From Schistosoma mansoni (taxonomy: Eukaryota > Platyhelminthes > Trematoda > Strigeidida > Schistosomatidae): 64,000 bases of DNA. Location: NCBI RefSeq assembly GCF_000237925.1, contig NC_031498.1, positions 18,671,004-18,735,003 on the forward strand. The letters are read 5' to 3'. The first letter of the stretch is position 1, and each line of letters opens with the position of its first letter. Positions 12,401 through 23,442 of this stretch are shown piece by piece. Position numbers and translations under genes: made by a program. The notes under the pieces were generated by a model. It saw nothing but the letters and a program-made list of their open reading frames with translations. It searched no databases and was not told the origin of the DNA.

Positions 12401-15400
12401 CAGCTAAACTGCTCCTTAAAGTGTTCCGCCCATCGTTCTAAACGTTTGGGTTGAGAGCAGATAAGGGTTCCGTCTTTTTCCGAGATTGTCTCACTTACAC
12501 TTGACTTCTTAATTCCGGTTTCTTTTATTAGTCTGAATAGTTGCCTGGTGTTGCCTACAGCCGCTGCCTTTTCCATCTCTTTTGCTTTCGTTGCCCACCA
12601 CTGTTCACGATCGTTCCTTAGACTTTTAGTTAACCTAGATCTAATTTGTTTACGCTCTTCGTCATGTTCAGAGCCTGATGGGATGAGTTTACGCGAATCC
12701 ATCAGTGAAATAGACTTAGAGGAAATCCACTGGTTTTTTGGAGCCCTATGGTTTAAATGACTAATAGATGTTACTGCTGTTTCCACAGCTGTTTGTATGT
12801 CTTTCCAAGCAGCATCTGGGTCAGTCTCGTTCACAGAACTGCCTAGATGTGAACTCAGTTGTTTCTGGGATTCGCATTTGGCTTTCTCGTCCTCCAGTTC
12901 AATCCTAATGGGTCTTCTTAGTGTACTTTTCCTGCGTCCATTGAGGCGCAGACAAATGCGCGCTCGTATTAAAGCGTGATCAGAGTCTAAACAAGTATTC
13001 CAATACGAGCGACAATCTTCTATTGAGCCTCTCCAACGATGACTGATGACAATATGGTCTATTTGAGTCCATCGTTGGTTTGGTGCAGGTGGTCGCCATG
13101 TTAGACGATGTCTCTCCTTATGCTTAAAATTAGTGCTTGCTAAAAATAAACGATTGTCTGAGCATAGTTGCAACAGACGATCACCATTATCGGTTCGTTG
13201 GGCGGGAATACTAAAACACCCACCTAAATGTCTTTCTGTTTGATTTGAGCTGCCTACCTGGGCATTAAAGTCACCCGCTACGACTACTATGTCTGAGCGC
13301 TTAGCTTTCTGTAAAAGTCATCTTTCACTTCATCATGGCTGCAGTCAGTGGGAGCGTAGGCAGAAACGACGAAAAGGCAACGACGTGTGTCCCTATCCTT
13401 CCGAGTTCTTACGGAGCCATTTAGCCGGACAGCACACAGGCGACTATCAACAGGAATCCATTCTAGTAGTGCCTGTTCTGCCCTTGTACTTAGTGCTACG
13501 CCTACACCTGCAAGTCCGCGAGAACTAGCCAACGGGTCGCCAGATACACGAAGGGTGTATTTCGTTGGCTGTCCATTTTGGCGAGGTGAGGTCAAGTGAA
13601 TGACCATACTGGGATCCTGTATGCGTGTTTCGGAGACACAGCATACATCAATGGCACGAGATTCTAGGGTTTTAGCTAAGGAGGCCTGTTGACCGATTTG
13701 GCATAGGGTACGTACGTGAAGGCTCCAATGTGTAGTTTGGAGCGAGGTTTTAGTAGACCTGGGACAGCTTTTCGCGCACTAGAATCGTTGGCCATGGTGA
13801 CACTTGAGGAGGAAACCGAGAGAGGAAGTTTAGTGTTGAAAGTCAAGGTAGAAGGAATAGTAGGAATTGAAGAAGGAGATTGATTATGAATACAGTGATC
13901 TTGAGTGCTGTTAGAGGTATGAGGGCAGTTATCACTTCCCGGTTGCCCACACCGTGGAAGGGTTCTTCTAGAGATACCTGAAAAGGAAATTGGGTTAGAA
14001 GTGGTCTTAATGACCTGAGAGCGTGACCGCAGTGCCCAAGGGACAACTGCTTGAGGTCGGTCACACATGACCTTTTTGTGGGTAGTTTTTGTGTTAGCTC
14101 CGTTCTTCAAAGGACCTTACCGCCGGAGACGGATATCCGTGGGATAAGGCGAGGTGTGCATTTTTAGGGTCGACCTTTTCTAACCCCACCCCTCCTTGTG
14201 GGAAGGCAGCATCGCTGTCATGCTGGTTGTCTGAAGGAAACACCTTACTGCTGTCACACCTCTGTACAGTCAGCAGTACGACTTCGCCTTCGGACCTTGG
14301 GTTTGCTGCTTTTAGTCTCACCGCTCTTCAAACGACCTGCCTGGCATGGTAGGACCTTGAGGAACGATTGTTCCAGCCAGTATAGCTCGGTTGATTCATC
14401 ACGATAGGCAAGCCCGACCACCACGTCAAGGTAGCAGCAACGGTCGGGATCAGACCTTTAGGTCAAAGATCCCGGGTGTAGCCCCTTAAGAAAACCACCT
14501 GCTTCAGTTTGGGCATCTGAGCAGTATCACAGCCCTCACACAAATCAAATGAGATTTGTGTGGTGCATATGTATCTGGTACCCCCTTGTGCCAATATTTA
14601 TGTATATAAATAAAATAAATAAATTTTCAAGGTTATAATAGAGAAGACTATTTTCTTGACATTTAGCAAAATCGTGCTGAACACAGGTTCTCTTAAAGGA
14701 AAATCACTGATGGAGTCTCCTAAAAAGCCGTAGATAATGTGTGGTGTTTGATCGACAAAGCTGTTTTGGAACCGACCAAATTTAATCACATATTATTAAT
14801 ATTCTGCGAGTGCGAAAACTAAAGCCTATGCATATTTATAATAAGTCCTACATTGTTTATGACTGACTGATGTATTCAGAAAAGACGAATATATAGAAAG
14901 AGCAACATTTGAATAGAGCCATATGAACCCATTTATTTCACTAACTCCCTAAAACTCCTTAGGGACTAAAAAATCCGGTGATGATAATGATAAACAGTTA
15001 ACATTTTGAAAGACTATTAAGAATGATTTTACATCTGTCGCCCTTGAATAGTCCGCATTCTATGCTACTATCTCAGTCGACACTTTTTGTAAAACTAACA
15101 AAAGTATGTAAATCCATTTTTAAAACAACTGATATCCACAAAATAGATGGACCATATTATTCTACTCAAATGTTGTACATGTTTCATTGAGATTTAAGTA
15201 GAAGTAGAATTGTGATAAAAAGTCCTTGAAGGTTTATTGGATCTTTAAATACGATGACCATGAAATACTGAACTACAAACAAATTAGTAATTTCATTCAT
15301 TTATTTATAATTATCTATAAAATAAAGATCCTTACAAGAAGTACTGGAAAGATTAAAATACTTACTCAACTTTTTTCAGCTTATCCCAATCGACTTTTGG

Positions 15401-18400
15401 GAAATAAGTGTCGCAGTCCACCTCACTTAGTATGTGCGTACAATAGATACGAACCGGATATATGGACTGTTTTAAGGCTTCCTAAATTAAGAAAATATAG
15501 GTTGTCTGTAAATACAAAAGTCTAAGTGTAAATAATTCGAACTCAAGTGCATATAATAATTTCGCCTACACAATAGACTTCATAAAGTGCTCGTGGCTGC
15601 TGTTTTGGTTAAACCTGAAAAGAAAGAATATTTTGTGGTTCCTTTTAATGCCCAGTGACATACAAAACCCTTAATGAATACCAACCATTCTATATGTGTA
15701 CGTTCATGAATATGGTCGTACCAATGACAAACCGTTTTTTCCGAAATCTTAGCCTAACACCCGTTAGGCATCCAATAAATGAAATTAACTCTGCTGAATT
15801 TCCATTACGATCACATCTAAATAGACATAAGAAAACACTTCCTTACCCCTAAGGTAACACTTTCAGATAGACATGTTTATCAAAACTGAAACCGTTTTCT
15901 AGACACCTTCGAAACAGATAAGTGGAATCATTAGGTCCTTTTTCTATTTCATTCCTTTCCCACTCGCGTTCTTTATGACTCATTATTTTACTATCGTAGA
16001 CTACATAAATACTCTTAGTTCTTTGTTGTGCATCTTGACATCTTCTATATAGACCTACTTAAATCGATCAGAGATACCAGTTTTTAAGAACAGACTAAGT
16101 TAATATAAACGAATAATGATAATAAAATCACTAGAAAGAAACATATAAAATGATGAATTTAATAAATGGAGGATAAAGGAAACTAATGTATCGTTAATAA
16201 TGCAGTTAGTTTTTCCATCTATCTGACCGTTTTTCTAACCAATAACAGAGCAAAAGTTAATAAATCTTAAGAAATAATACAGAAAATTTAGTAAGTCCAT
16301 ACTTTCTATGGTTGATCAGTCTAGAATAACTGTGCGAAAGCCTCCAGAGATACAAAATAGGGCATAAAAATCTAACTCACTTTGTAAAGACGATACCCAC
16401 CGATAATAAAAACCTCATCTACTATAGAGCTGAATTCTTCATTATATAACAAGTCAATCGCTGCATTAAGACTGGGAACAACTTGAACAAACGATGGTGC
16501 GCTTGAAATGGTTGGTAAGTTATAAATAGGAATTACTGTGATAGCGTGCTTGATACCACTATGTTAATCCTATCCTTTAGTGGTTTGAAGCTCTCTGGTA
16601 TAGATTCCCATGTAACTCTCCCCATAACAACCGCATTTTTGAGGCCTGGATTTATTTTTAGGCTAAACACTTTACCTGGATGAGCTTTGGTCGTTACTGT
16701 TTTGAAAAACTCCATGTCTTTCCTGAAAACAAGTGACAAGCTTAGTACATTAGTGCAACATTCAGATTATATAACGATTACAATAGCTCACTAAAAGCGA
16801 ACGAGTTAAAGCGATTAAGTAATAAAGTGATGAGACTTTTCGACTGATTGCTTGTTTACATTACACTTTTAGGAGATTCTATTGCTAATTTTATTGATCA
16901 GAATAATATATGAACCACATTGAAGGGATAGTTAGCCAGTCAAAAATAATGTAGAACCTGTACGTATGTATATCGGTTCAACTTGCCATGCCCAATTAGC
17001 ATAGAGAAATGAAGTTGTCAGGCTAGTCCCCAGAATAGTAGAGATAGTAAAAGTATCAGTGGTAATAGAAAAAATTAGGCATCAAGTAAATGAGTAGAAG
17101 AGAAAATATAAATTAGTGAAATAAAAACAAAAAAAGTCATAGGGACTTTAGAATATCAGGATTTGGGAGAAGACAAAATGGATGCGTCTAGGCCATTGAA
17201 AGCGATTTTGAGCAGTTTCATTTAAAGTTTCTGACCATTTGTTATGATAATCACGTGGACTCAAACGAGGCAGTCTGTACCTATTAACATGGCTGAGTTC
17301 AGTTGTCAGTGACTTTATGGACTGTTGTTATGTTTTGGTTTGGCCGCCCCTACCTTCCAGCCAACTCTTGAACAAGAAATAATGAAAATGCAATTTATTT
17401 ATCATAAACAGATTCATGTAACCTACTTTCAGCCATACCTCTTACATGAAGGTTATTGATACTATTCTGGAGCTAAAAATTAAGATCATGTATGGTTCGA
17501 ACCTATGATCTATAGACCAAAAGACCTACCCTTTAAAAAACCGAATAGCCGCTACTAGATAAAGCCACTCTTCGGTGGAAAACCAATCTTGAAGAATATT
17601 CATTTCAAAAACACGATCTAGTTACTTCGTTGGGACACACCTACTTTACATTAACTATACTCATTGAAGTATCCATAAAATGTTGACAGCAGCCTGCTTA
17701 CAATCGCCACGTATGAAGTTTTGGGAATAATTGAGAAGTCTTTTTACGTAAGTACCTCTGTGTTTTGGTGGTTTTCAAGTAGGTAAGACCATTTTACATA
17801 TAGTCCAACAGCCTAATGAAAATATGCACCAGGTTTGCTGTATCACGACGTTAGTCTGGCTGTAAGAGGATAAGTGTATAATATATCGGTAAAATCGTTT
17901 TGTGTTGAAAAATCCGATTAAATTTTCATTGGTGATTCCAGAAGTCCCATTTTCGGTCATTATAGTCTTCAAAAACCTGCTAAGACTTGATAGAAATTCC
18001 TAGTATATATTCGTAGGACTTGAGAACATGTTTTACAGTAAGGCAGAATGGCCGTTTTATGAGCATTACTGCCTTTAAATACTGAGTTTGATGCCGTGAT
18101 CAGTCTACGCATATCATCCCAACGATCCCACTATAGCATATTATTCTCAGATACTGGGGATAAGTATATAAAACCACTTCGACTGTTTTATGACAACTAC
18201 ATGGGATGAAAGATGTATAAGTTGAATTAACACCTCGACTTGTTAAAAATCCGCTGGCGGTATACCAAATATCCCGAAACTTTGTGGCCTCAGGCATTGT
18301 CAAGGATAGCTTAGAATAAAAGGTGTTTTTCCTGATCTGTAAAACTTTTTCGTGATTGTTTTCTTACTCAAGTTGTACAGTTCAATACATAGTAACACTG

Positions 18401-19301
18401 CTTTTACACATTAATTTATGATTAGGCACCTTCCCGATCCCAACTATTTACTACAGCTCTACTTTCCTTGGCAGTGTATTAGTGAGGTGGGGTGAAGTCC
18501 ATTGCTCACTGCCAGAACTCACATTGATAATGGAAGTTTTCATAGAAACACGCAACCGTTGAAGCATCAATAGGAAAATTACAAACAAAATTATCCATAG
18601 AAAGACTATTGCTTGTCGCGCAAGCTTGACGGTATCAGTAACTAACTTTTAAAAATTGCAACGCTATAGCCAAGTCGGTTTGAACACTATTCTTATCCTT
18701 TACAATAGAATTATGATCCAGGTCCTAAAACAAGGACTCACACGTGTCTCATAAACTGTATCTAAATGCATTTTTTCGCAAAGAAAAGCAACACTAATAT
18801 TGAGTTCTGAAATTTATATACTCAGCTTTGATAATTGAGGTGCATATATTACATATGTTGATTGAAAAATACGCTGAACCTATATATATACAACCCCAAC
18901 CCATTATTAAGTCTAGAAAAACACTAAAGGTAACCATTGCTGATTGAGTAATCACTGAAATATCTGTCTGCGCCAATCTTTTGAAATAGATATCTGCAGG
19001 GAGTTGGTAGTGGAAGGTGATAACAGTTTAGGTAGAATTATATCCAGAATTTAATGGCCGTTTAACCAACATTTAAGGGTGAGCTGTTAAAAAGACATGG
19101 TCTATTTGAACTGTCTAAAGTTTTTATTTCCTTTCAAAACCCTGCAAACTATTCGGTCTAAGAATTACAAATGTTTATTTCAAGATATTAACAGACTCAG
19201 TATGTTATCGAAGCTGATCCTTACTTTATTTTCCAAGGTAACCCTCCACCCTTTCCGATACCCCAGTTTTCAGAAACTGCCACAACAACATTTAGACGCA
19301 T
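9319..19301 (-). CDS. DHFR: Dihydrofolate reductase, six exons (complete)
   Basis: Reduces dihydrofolate to tetrahydrofolate with NADPH in the cytosol, feeding thymidylate and purine synthesis. Six minus-strand exons join in phase: 19301-19225, 16722-16676, 16645-16537, 16501-16381, 15481-15366 and 9409-9319, giving 561 nt (186 aa plus TAA), the usual length of a monofunctional animal DHFR. Visible motifs: [11 protein letters not shown] (residues 13-23), catalytic-type Glu at residue 30 in [17 protein letters not shown] (49-59), [22 protein letters not shown], and the C-terminal [11 protein letters not shown]. All splice sites are GT-AG. Introns 2 and 3 are only 30 and 35 bp; introns 1, 4 and 5 are about 2.5, 0.9 and 6.0 kb. 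Intron 5 holds an RTE element in the same orientation. The 3' exon was identified by its protein match alone, but the split codon (GA|T) fits exactly. Confidence 0.93.
9410..10174. other. DHFR intron 5, unique part
   Basis: AT-rich intronic DNA between exon 6 and the repeat-derived block at 10175. No coding frame or repeat was recognised. Confidence 0.5.
10175..10555. repeat. GC-richer interspersed repeat segment, unclassified
   Basis: Base composition rises sharply relative to the intron on the left, and the segment abuts the CAGTCAGTCAG tail of the RTE element that begins at 10556. It looks like a repeat-family consensus segment (untranslated region or SINE-like), but no protein domain is encoded and no second copy is in the window. 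Its relation to the RTE element is unclear: the insertion at 8317-8535 ends at the CTGACTG repeats, so this block lies outside that family's 3' end. Confidence 0.45.
10755..11588 (-). pseudogene. RTE element: RT thumb and C-terminal tail
   Basis: 277-codon frame that overlaps the previous one by 20 bp at the YADD box and carries the rest of the polyprotein: [39 protein letters not shown] and [20 protein letters not shown], all typical of the C-terminus of RTE-clade ORFs. Confidence 0.85.
11569..13173 (-). pseudogene. RTE element: endonuclease C-half plus reverse transcriptase
   Basis: Uninterrupted 534-codon frame of the intron-5 retrotransposon. Endonuclease motifs: [11 protein letters not shown] and SDHALI near the N-terminus. 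RT blocks in order: [43 protein letters not shown] (motif A), [15 protein letters not shown] (motif B), LEYADD (motif C). The frame ends five residues after YADD, where the next frame (from 11588) continues with [10 protein letters not shown]; a single extra base would explain it. Confidence 0.85.
14626..15365. other. DHFR intron 5, upstream part
   Basis: AT-rich intron between exon 5 and the RTE element 5' end. No domain, RNA or repeat recognised. Confidence 0.5.
15366..15481 (-). CDS. DHFR: DHFR exon 5
   Basis: Encodes [17 protein letters not shown] and the following stretch to DWDKLKKV, between acceptor TTTAG and donor GTAAGT (15365). Phase is 0 at the 5' side and 2 at the 3' side, matching exons 4 and 6. 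Confidence 0.93.
16381..16722 (-). CDS. DHFR: DHFR exons 2-4 with two micro-introns
   Basis: Exon 2 (16722-16676), a 30-bp intron (16675-16646), exon 3 (16645-16537), a 35-bp intron (16536-16502) and exon 4 (16501-16381). The 30-bp intron is a multiple of three and stop-free, so reading through it adds ten residues, [10 protein letters not shown], that are foreign to the family; removing it restores HPGLKNAVV. The acceptor of exon 2 (TTTTCAG, ending at 16723) and the donor of exon 4 (GTGAGT from 16380) are canonical. Confidence 0.93.
16960..17365 (-). mobile_element. 3' fragment of the intron-5 RTE family in DHFR intron 1
   Basis: Plus-strand text from about 16960 (CGGTTCAACTTGCCATGCC) to TTTGGCCGCCCCTACC at 17340-17355 matches 10600-10955 with many substitutions, covering the 3'UTR and the last codons of the ORF. 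Same orientation as the main copy; older, judging by divergence. Confidence 0.7.
17366..19224. other. DHFR intron 1, remainder
   Basis: About 1.9 kb without a protein-like frame. Short frames at 17775-17972 and 18100-18303 on the minus strand show no domain and are taken as chance. Confidence 0.5.
19225..19301 (-). CDS. DHFR: DHFR exon 1
   Basis: Starts at ATG 19301 and encodes residues 1-25 plus two bases; contains the conserved N-terminal strand and the [11 protein letters not shown] loop that closes over folate and NADPH. The donor GTAAGG follows directly (19224-19219). The next plus-side sequence is a LINE remnant from about 19400, leaving roughly 100 bp of possible promoter/5'UTR before transposon-derived DNA. 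Confidence 0.93.
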
Positions 19302-19399
19302 GTTTTATCGCGGAATTGACCTTGTGGTTCACTAACGCGGGTACTGTCACTATATAAAATATAGTTCAAATGGTTGTCTTCATTAGTAGGGACAATAAG

Positions 19400-19720
19400 T
19401 CTATCGACCTATAACGATGTGACATTGTGAATATCCAACCTCGTTTTGAATGTATCAACAAAAGGTGCTGATACTACGTGTGCTGATAGAGAATCCCAGT
19501 AATTCACTACTCGGTGCGAGAAACGTAACTCAAAACAAACAATTTGATCTTGGATTTTGAACTTTCTTAAAATGTCCTCCCAGATAATCAGTCCCATATG
19601 GAAGGGAAAGATAAGACATACTAATACCAAATTCATAGTTCAGTATACGACAAGCCAATATATGATCACCCCGTAATGTGCTATAGGATAACGGAAATAA
19701 GTGTAGGTGTCTCAGTCTGT
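19400..19720 (-). mobile_element. CR1-like LINE C-terminal remnant
   Basis: Minus-strand translation reads RHLHLFPLSYSTLRGDHI, a tyrosine/phenylalanine-rich linker, and FSHRVVNYWDSLSAHVV followed by a VDTFKTRLD-like end. This is the usual C-terminus of CR1/Jockey-type ORF2 proteins. It lies just upstream of the DHFR start codon, so DHFR promoter elements may lie within transposon-derived DNA. Confidence 0.65.
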
Positions 19721-20106
19721 CTTCCTAGAATAGGTCAAAGAGACCTAGTATCTGCTAACCAGTCTGTGTTTGCAGTGCACTCCTGAGAGGCTGATACTTT
19801 TGATCTCTATGCTTTTTGATAGGTTTAACCTGATCTTATTTTATGTCACAAGCTCTTAACATGAATGACAATACAATATGACAATATCCTCAGTCTCATA
19901 GGTGATTACTAAGTCTAAATAGAAGATCCTTGGCTTGAAACGAAACGCGTTGTGAAAGGACTCAGACAAGACATTAGAAACTAGATCTGACATAATCTTC
20001 AAAGACAGTACAAGGGTAGCTTCAGGCTAGTAGACTGGATGCTATTCTTCCGTTGTCTGTGACCTTACACGAACTCACTTACGCTCGGTAGTTTCCCTTG
20101 TAAACT

Positions 20107-20346
20107 TTGGCACGTCTCGGTATTCTTTCGATAGCACGAGATCGCCGAAAAATATATCTTATTGCAACCGTCAACAACCTACAGGCTTTTGGCTTATGGA
20201 GGGATCCAACTCGATATCTGGCACGTAATCTTCCTGCAGTGGTGATCATAGTCAGTCGCGACTCGATGCCAACTATATCTAGTGAGCCAGAATTTCGAAC
20301 ACGTTTGAAGTTCTTGAAAACCTTCCAAAGAAGATTAACAAGGTGA
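20107..20346 (+). other. Unassigned 79-codon reading frame
   Basis: Encodes a basic peptide (ARLGILSIARDRRKIYLIAT... ending TFQRRLTR) and is followed by AAGGTGAGT, a good splice-donor match at 20340-20346. It sits between the LINE remnant and the gypsy gag. It could be an exon of a gene divergent from DHFR, or leader DNA of the gypsy element. No domain recognised. Confidence 0.25.
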
Positions 20347-20527
20347 GTCTATTATCTATCTATCCACTTTTGTTGCACACATTCGTATTGATATTTTTCA
20401 ATATATAATTTTCTCGCAACAACTCAATATGGTGGATAACGATAATGGTGGAACTAATATAATAGACTCAAAGGTACAGACCATCAATTTTCTACCTGTT
20501 TACTTTATTCTCCACGATCTATAAGTT

Positions 20528-22139
20528 TGGTTCGCGGCACTGTAATTTCAATTCGAGATCCGTCGCATGACGAACCAACGGCAAAATTATGTCTACGGTC
20601 TGGAAACTCCACCTGGGAATAACACAAATACTGTTCGTGAGGTTGTCCACAACTCAAATGTACCTAACGCTTACGATCGTCTCAAGGAGGCAATCCCTAC
20701 ACATTTCCTTCCTTCGAGGGAAGAAAGTTTGGGGACTTTATTAGCACGTCACCCGCTAGATGATGCTAAACGAGCCATCACCTCACGCGCCTGCAATCTC
20801 TTGCAGGACCCACGACAGCCGATTTCGAAATCGTTAAGGGGTTATAGCTCGAATCTCTACCGGCACATTTACCACCAGCGGTTACGGCTTTGTTCGAGGA
20901 CGCCCCACTTAACCAGGTGGCCCTCATAGCAAATAAGATACTGGCACGGACTAGCACCCGAGACAAATACATAGTTGCCTCGACATCACGTTCGAACATC
21001 GATCTCGATGCAAGTTGACCTACGGCTAATGGTGATGGGAATAATTATATCCATACCAGAACCCTACTTCCCCCGAGCCAGGTCACATTGCCGTAAAGCC
21101 ATAGCAACCCGGCGAGTATATGCGGCCGTACTCGCCGGCCCTTCACCTCAGGTTAGTCGCTTATTTCATGTGCACAATCATCGCACTAACGCTAGGTAAC
21201 TGGCGGTTGCAGGTGTCCAAGTTTCTGTCGTACCTGTTGGTAACAGTAAGTCTCAAGCTATGTTTCGACTACGTGCTGTGAATGGTTCAGTTATACCTAC
21301 CTACAGTACACGACAGCCTACGGTCAACCTGAGCAGACGATGATAGTATCTGTGGTCCTTTATCATTGCCGATATTCCCACAGCCACACTCGGTATCGAT
21401 CTCCTACAGTACTATAAATTGCTAGACGATCCATGTAGGCTGCAGCTAGCCGATACTTCATCGAACTGTAAATTTATGAGCTTTGAAGCCCACATAAATG
21501 CGTACCGAATCAAACGTGTGTTTCATTCGCGTGGTGATTTATTCCACTATTTATTCCGGAAATTCCCCCAACTAACTAAAACTCTGAAGGAGACCCCACC
21601 AATGACCAATTGTGTGGCACACCACATAGTCACCCGTGGACCCGCAGTCACGGCGAAACCTCGCCGAATGGCACCGGGCAAATTAATTTTCTCTAAACGT
21701 GAGTTCGACAATTTACTAGCTATTAGTATTATTTGTCCTTCTCATAGTCCCTGGGCCTCACCTCACCACATGGTACGCAAAAAAGGATCGGGTTAGTTGG
21801 AGACCATGTGGAGACTACCGAGCATTAAACGAAGTTACATGTTTTGATAGCTACCCCATCCCCCACGCCCATGACATCATAGCATCACTCAAGAACATGA
21901 CCGTTTTTTCCAGGATCGATCTGGTACGAGCATATCATCAGATCCCAGTCGCTCTTGAAGACATCTAGAAAACCGCTATCACGACTCCTTTCTGTCTGTT
22001 TGAGTTCCTACGAATGCCATTTGGATTACGGAATGCTGTTCAAACTTTCCAAAGGTTTATCGATAGCATAGTACGAGACCTAGATTTTGTTCACGTCTAT
22101 ATTGACGATCTGTTAATCGCATCACAAACGTAGATGAAC
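20528..22139 (+). mobile_element. Ty3/gypsy element remnant, 5' half (gag, protease, RT)
   Basis: A candidate primer-binding site TGGTTCGCGGCACT lies at 20528. Gag follows at 20567-20929 (DRLKEAIPTHFLPSREESLG) with frameshifts to about 21000. Protease-like PTATLGIDLLQYYKL is near 21380-21425, then the pre-RT linker (21419-21796, CPSHSPWASPHHMVRKK). RT follows in a new frame: WRPCGDYRALNEVT, FSRIDLVRAYHQIPV, LRMPFGLRNAVQTFQRF and YIDDLL at 22098-22115. In-frame stops, for example at the TAG near 21965, show decay. The coding sequence breaks at about 22139 where a LINE begins and resumes at about 28306. No LTR pair could be aligned. Confidence 0.8.
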
Positions 22140-22140
22140 A

Positions 22141-23262
22141 TTAGGCCATAATAATGTTGATATAAACTCTAATAATCTCACCAGTGATAGTTCTAAAAGC
22201 AGTCAAATAAAATCTAGCCTCACCCAAACTATTCAAGACCTATTACCGTATAAATACCTAATCAGTGTTCCGGAAAATCCTGATCTCGAAATTATAAAAA
22301 ACACTGAAAAAATAATTGACCACATATCAGCTGAAGTGCTGAAAAGACTTCAGTGTATGCACAATGTCATTGCGTATAATATACCTGATAGTACGAATCT
22401 GAAGCTTGCTAAAAATACTCTACTACAAGAATGTGGACTGTCGCAATCTTGGTGTGTAGCAAGAAGATTACGTAAAACACAGACTAAAGCCTCTTGTCCC
22501 ATTCTATTTCAGTTTGGTAGTATCATAGAAGCCAATCACCTCCTTAAAAGTCAGTCTTTACTGAGGCGCGTTCCGACCTTTAAGAAAGTTAGAATCACCC
22601 ATGACAAGACTGCCATCCAACGTCGAAACTCCAATGAAGTGCAAAACAATCAACCCAGCCTACATGGTAGCTGCAGTTACAACGTTGGCCATAGCGCTAT
22701 CCCTAAAACACCATACCCCACCCCTCCCAAAAACGGAGGCACGCCGCATACTGCTACTAGTCCTAAGAACAAGACTAAACACCAGGCAGCTGTAACCATT
22801 CACCCTAAACCCAAACACTCAACTACAACAAAATGCCCACCCACCTATGCATCTACAGTTTCAAAGCACTCTTCTTGTGTCTCCAATGAAAAGCCAAAAC
22901 CCAAGCCTCACATCAATCGCTCTAATAGCTATAACCGCCCAAACACTGTAATGCGAAATAATACTAAATTCTCTCTAAACACCCATAAGTACTCCAGATC
23001 TCTCAATACACAACATGCACCTACTCATAGTAGTCGAATGCATTACAACAAGCATAATGAACTGGCAGTACCCCCATATCCTAACGTGAGGTTACGCCCG
23101 ACAAAAACCACACTTACACATGATGCCAATAAGCCATATAGCTTGAAACATGCAGGTTACAGGAATCAGCACAGCCCACACAACAGGAACACCATCCCCG
23201 GCAACAATGTCAGACAATCATGCAATAATTATTTGAAACACAACTCCCCTAACTACCCGTAA
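22141..23262 (+). pseudogene. LINE ORF1 protein, 5'-truncated
   Basis: Open for about 374 codons with no stop; the true start is lost by truncation. The N-terminal part is acidic to neutral (PENPDLEIIKNTEKIIDHIS) and followed by an RRM-like stretch (NVIAYNIPDS ... CPILFQFGS ... VRITHDKTAIQRR), as found in L1/CR1-type ORF1 chaperones. The C-terminal half is rich in Pro, Thr, Asn, His and Lys, consistent with RNA binding. It likely packaged LINE RNA. Confidence 0.65.
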
Positions 23263-23442
23263 TAGGAGTAGAACACCCCACTGCACACAAGACAATCATA
23301 ATGTTGGCCTGCTTGGGGACCCACCTGTCGATTCTAAATACTACCAGAACCAAACCGCCCTTTATAACTCTCTGATCTCCCCTAATTTGGCACACACACC
23401 ACCTCATCCTTTTTTATCTCTCTCCCCCTCAACAGTATTGCT

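Larger units (their letters stand above)
10556..14625 (-). mobile_element. RTE-type non-LTR retrotransposon, near full length, in DHFR intron 5
   Basis: Minus-strand order from 5' to 3': 5' region (14625-14110) also found diverged at 40.2 kb; N-terminal low-complexity Ser/Pro-rich frame (14110-13676); APE endonuclease in two frames (13607-13287, [17 protein letters not shown]; then 13173 onward, [13 protein letters not shown] and DSDHALIRA); RT (to 11569) with [48 protein letters not shown] and YADD; a C-terminal part in another frame (11588-10755) with [12 protein letters not shown] and [17 protein letters not shown]; then a 3'UTR ending in TCAG repeats. Three frame changes are needed, including one directly after YADD, so it is inactive, though young-looking. 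It lies in the same direction as DHFR. Confidence 0.85.

Noticed and set aside
19930-19965. GAAACGAAACGCG as a possible relic of a schistosome hammerhead retroposon
   Set aside because: No CTGATGA box upstream at the expected distance.
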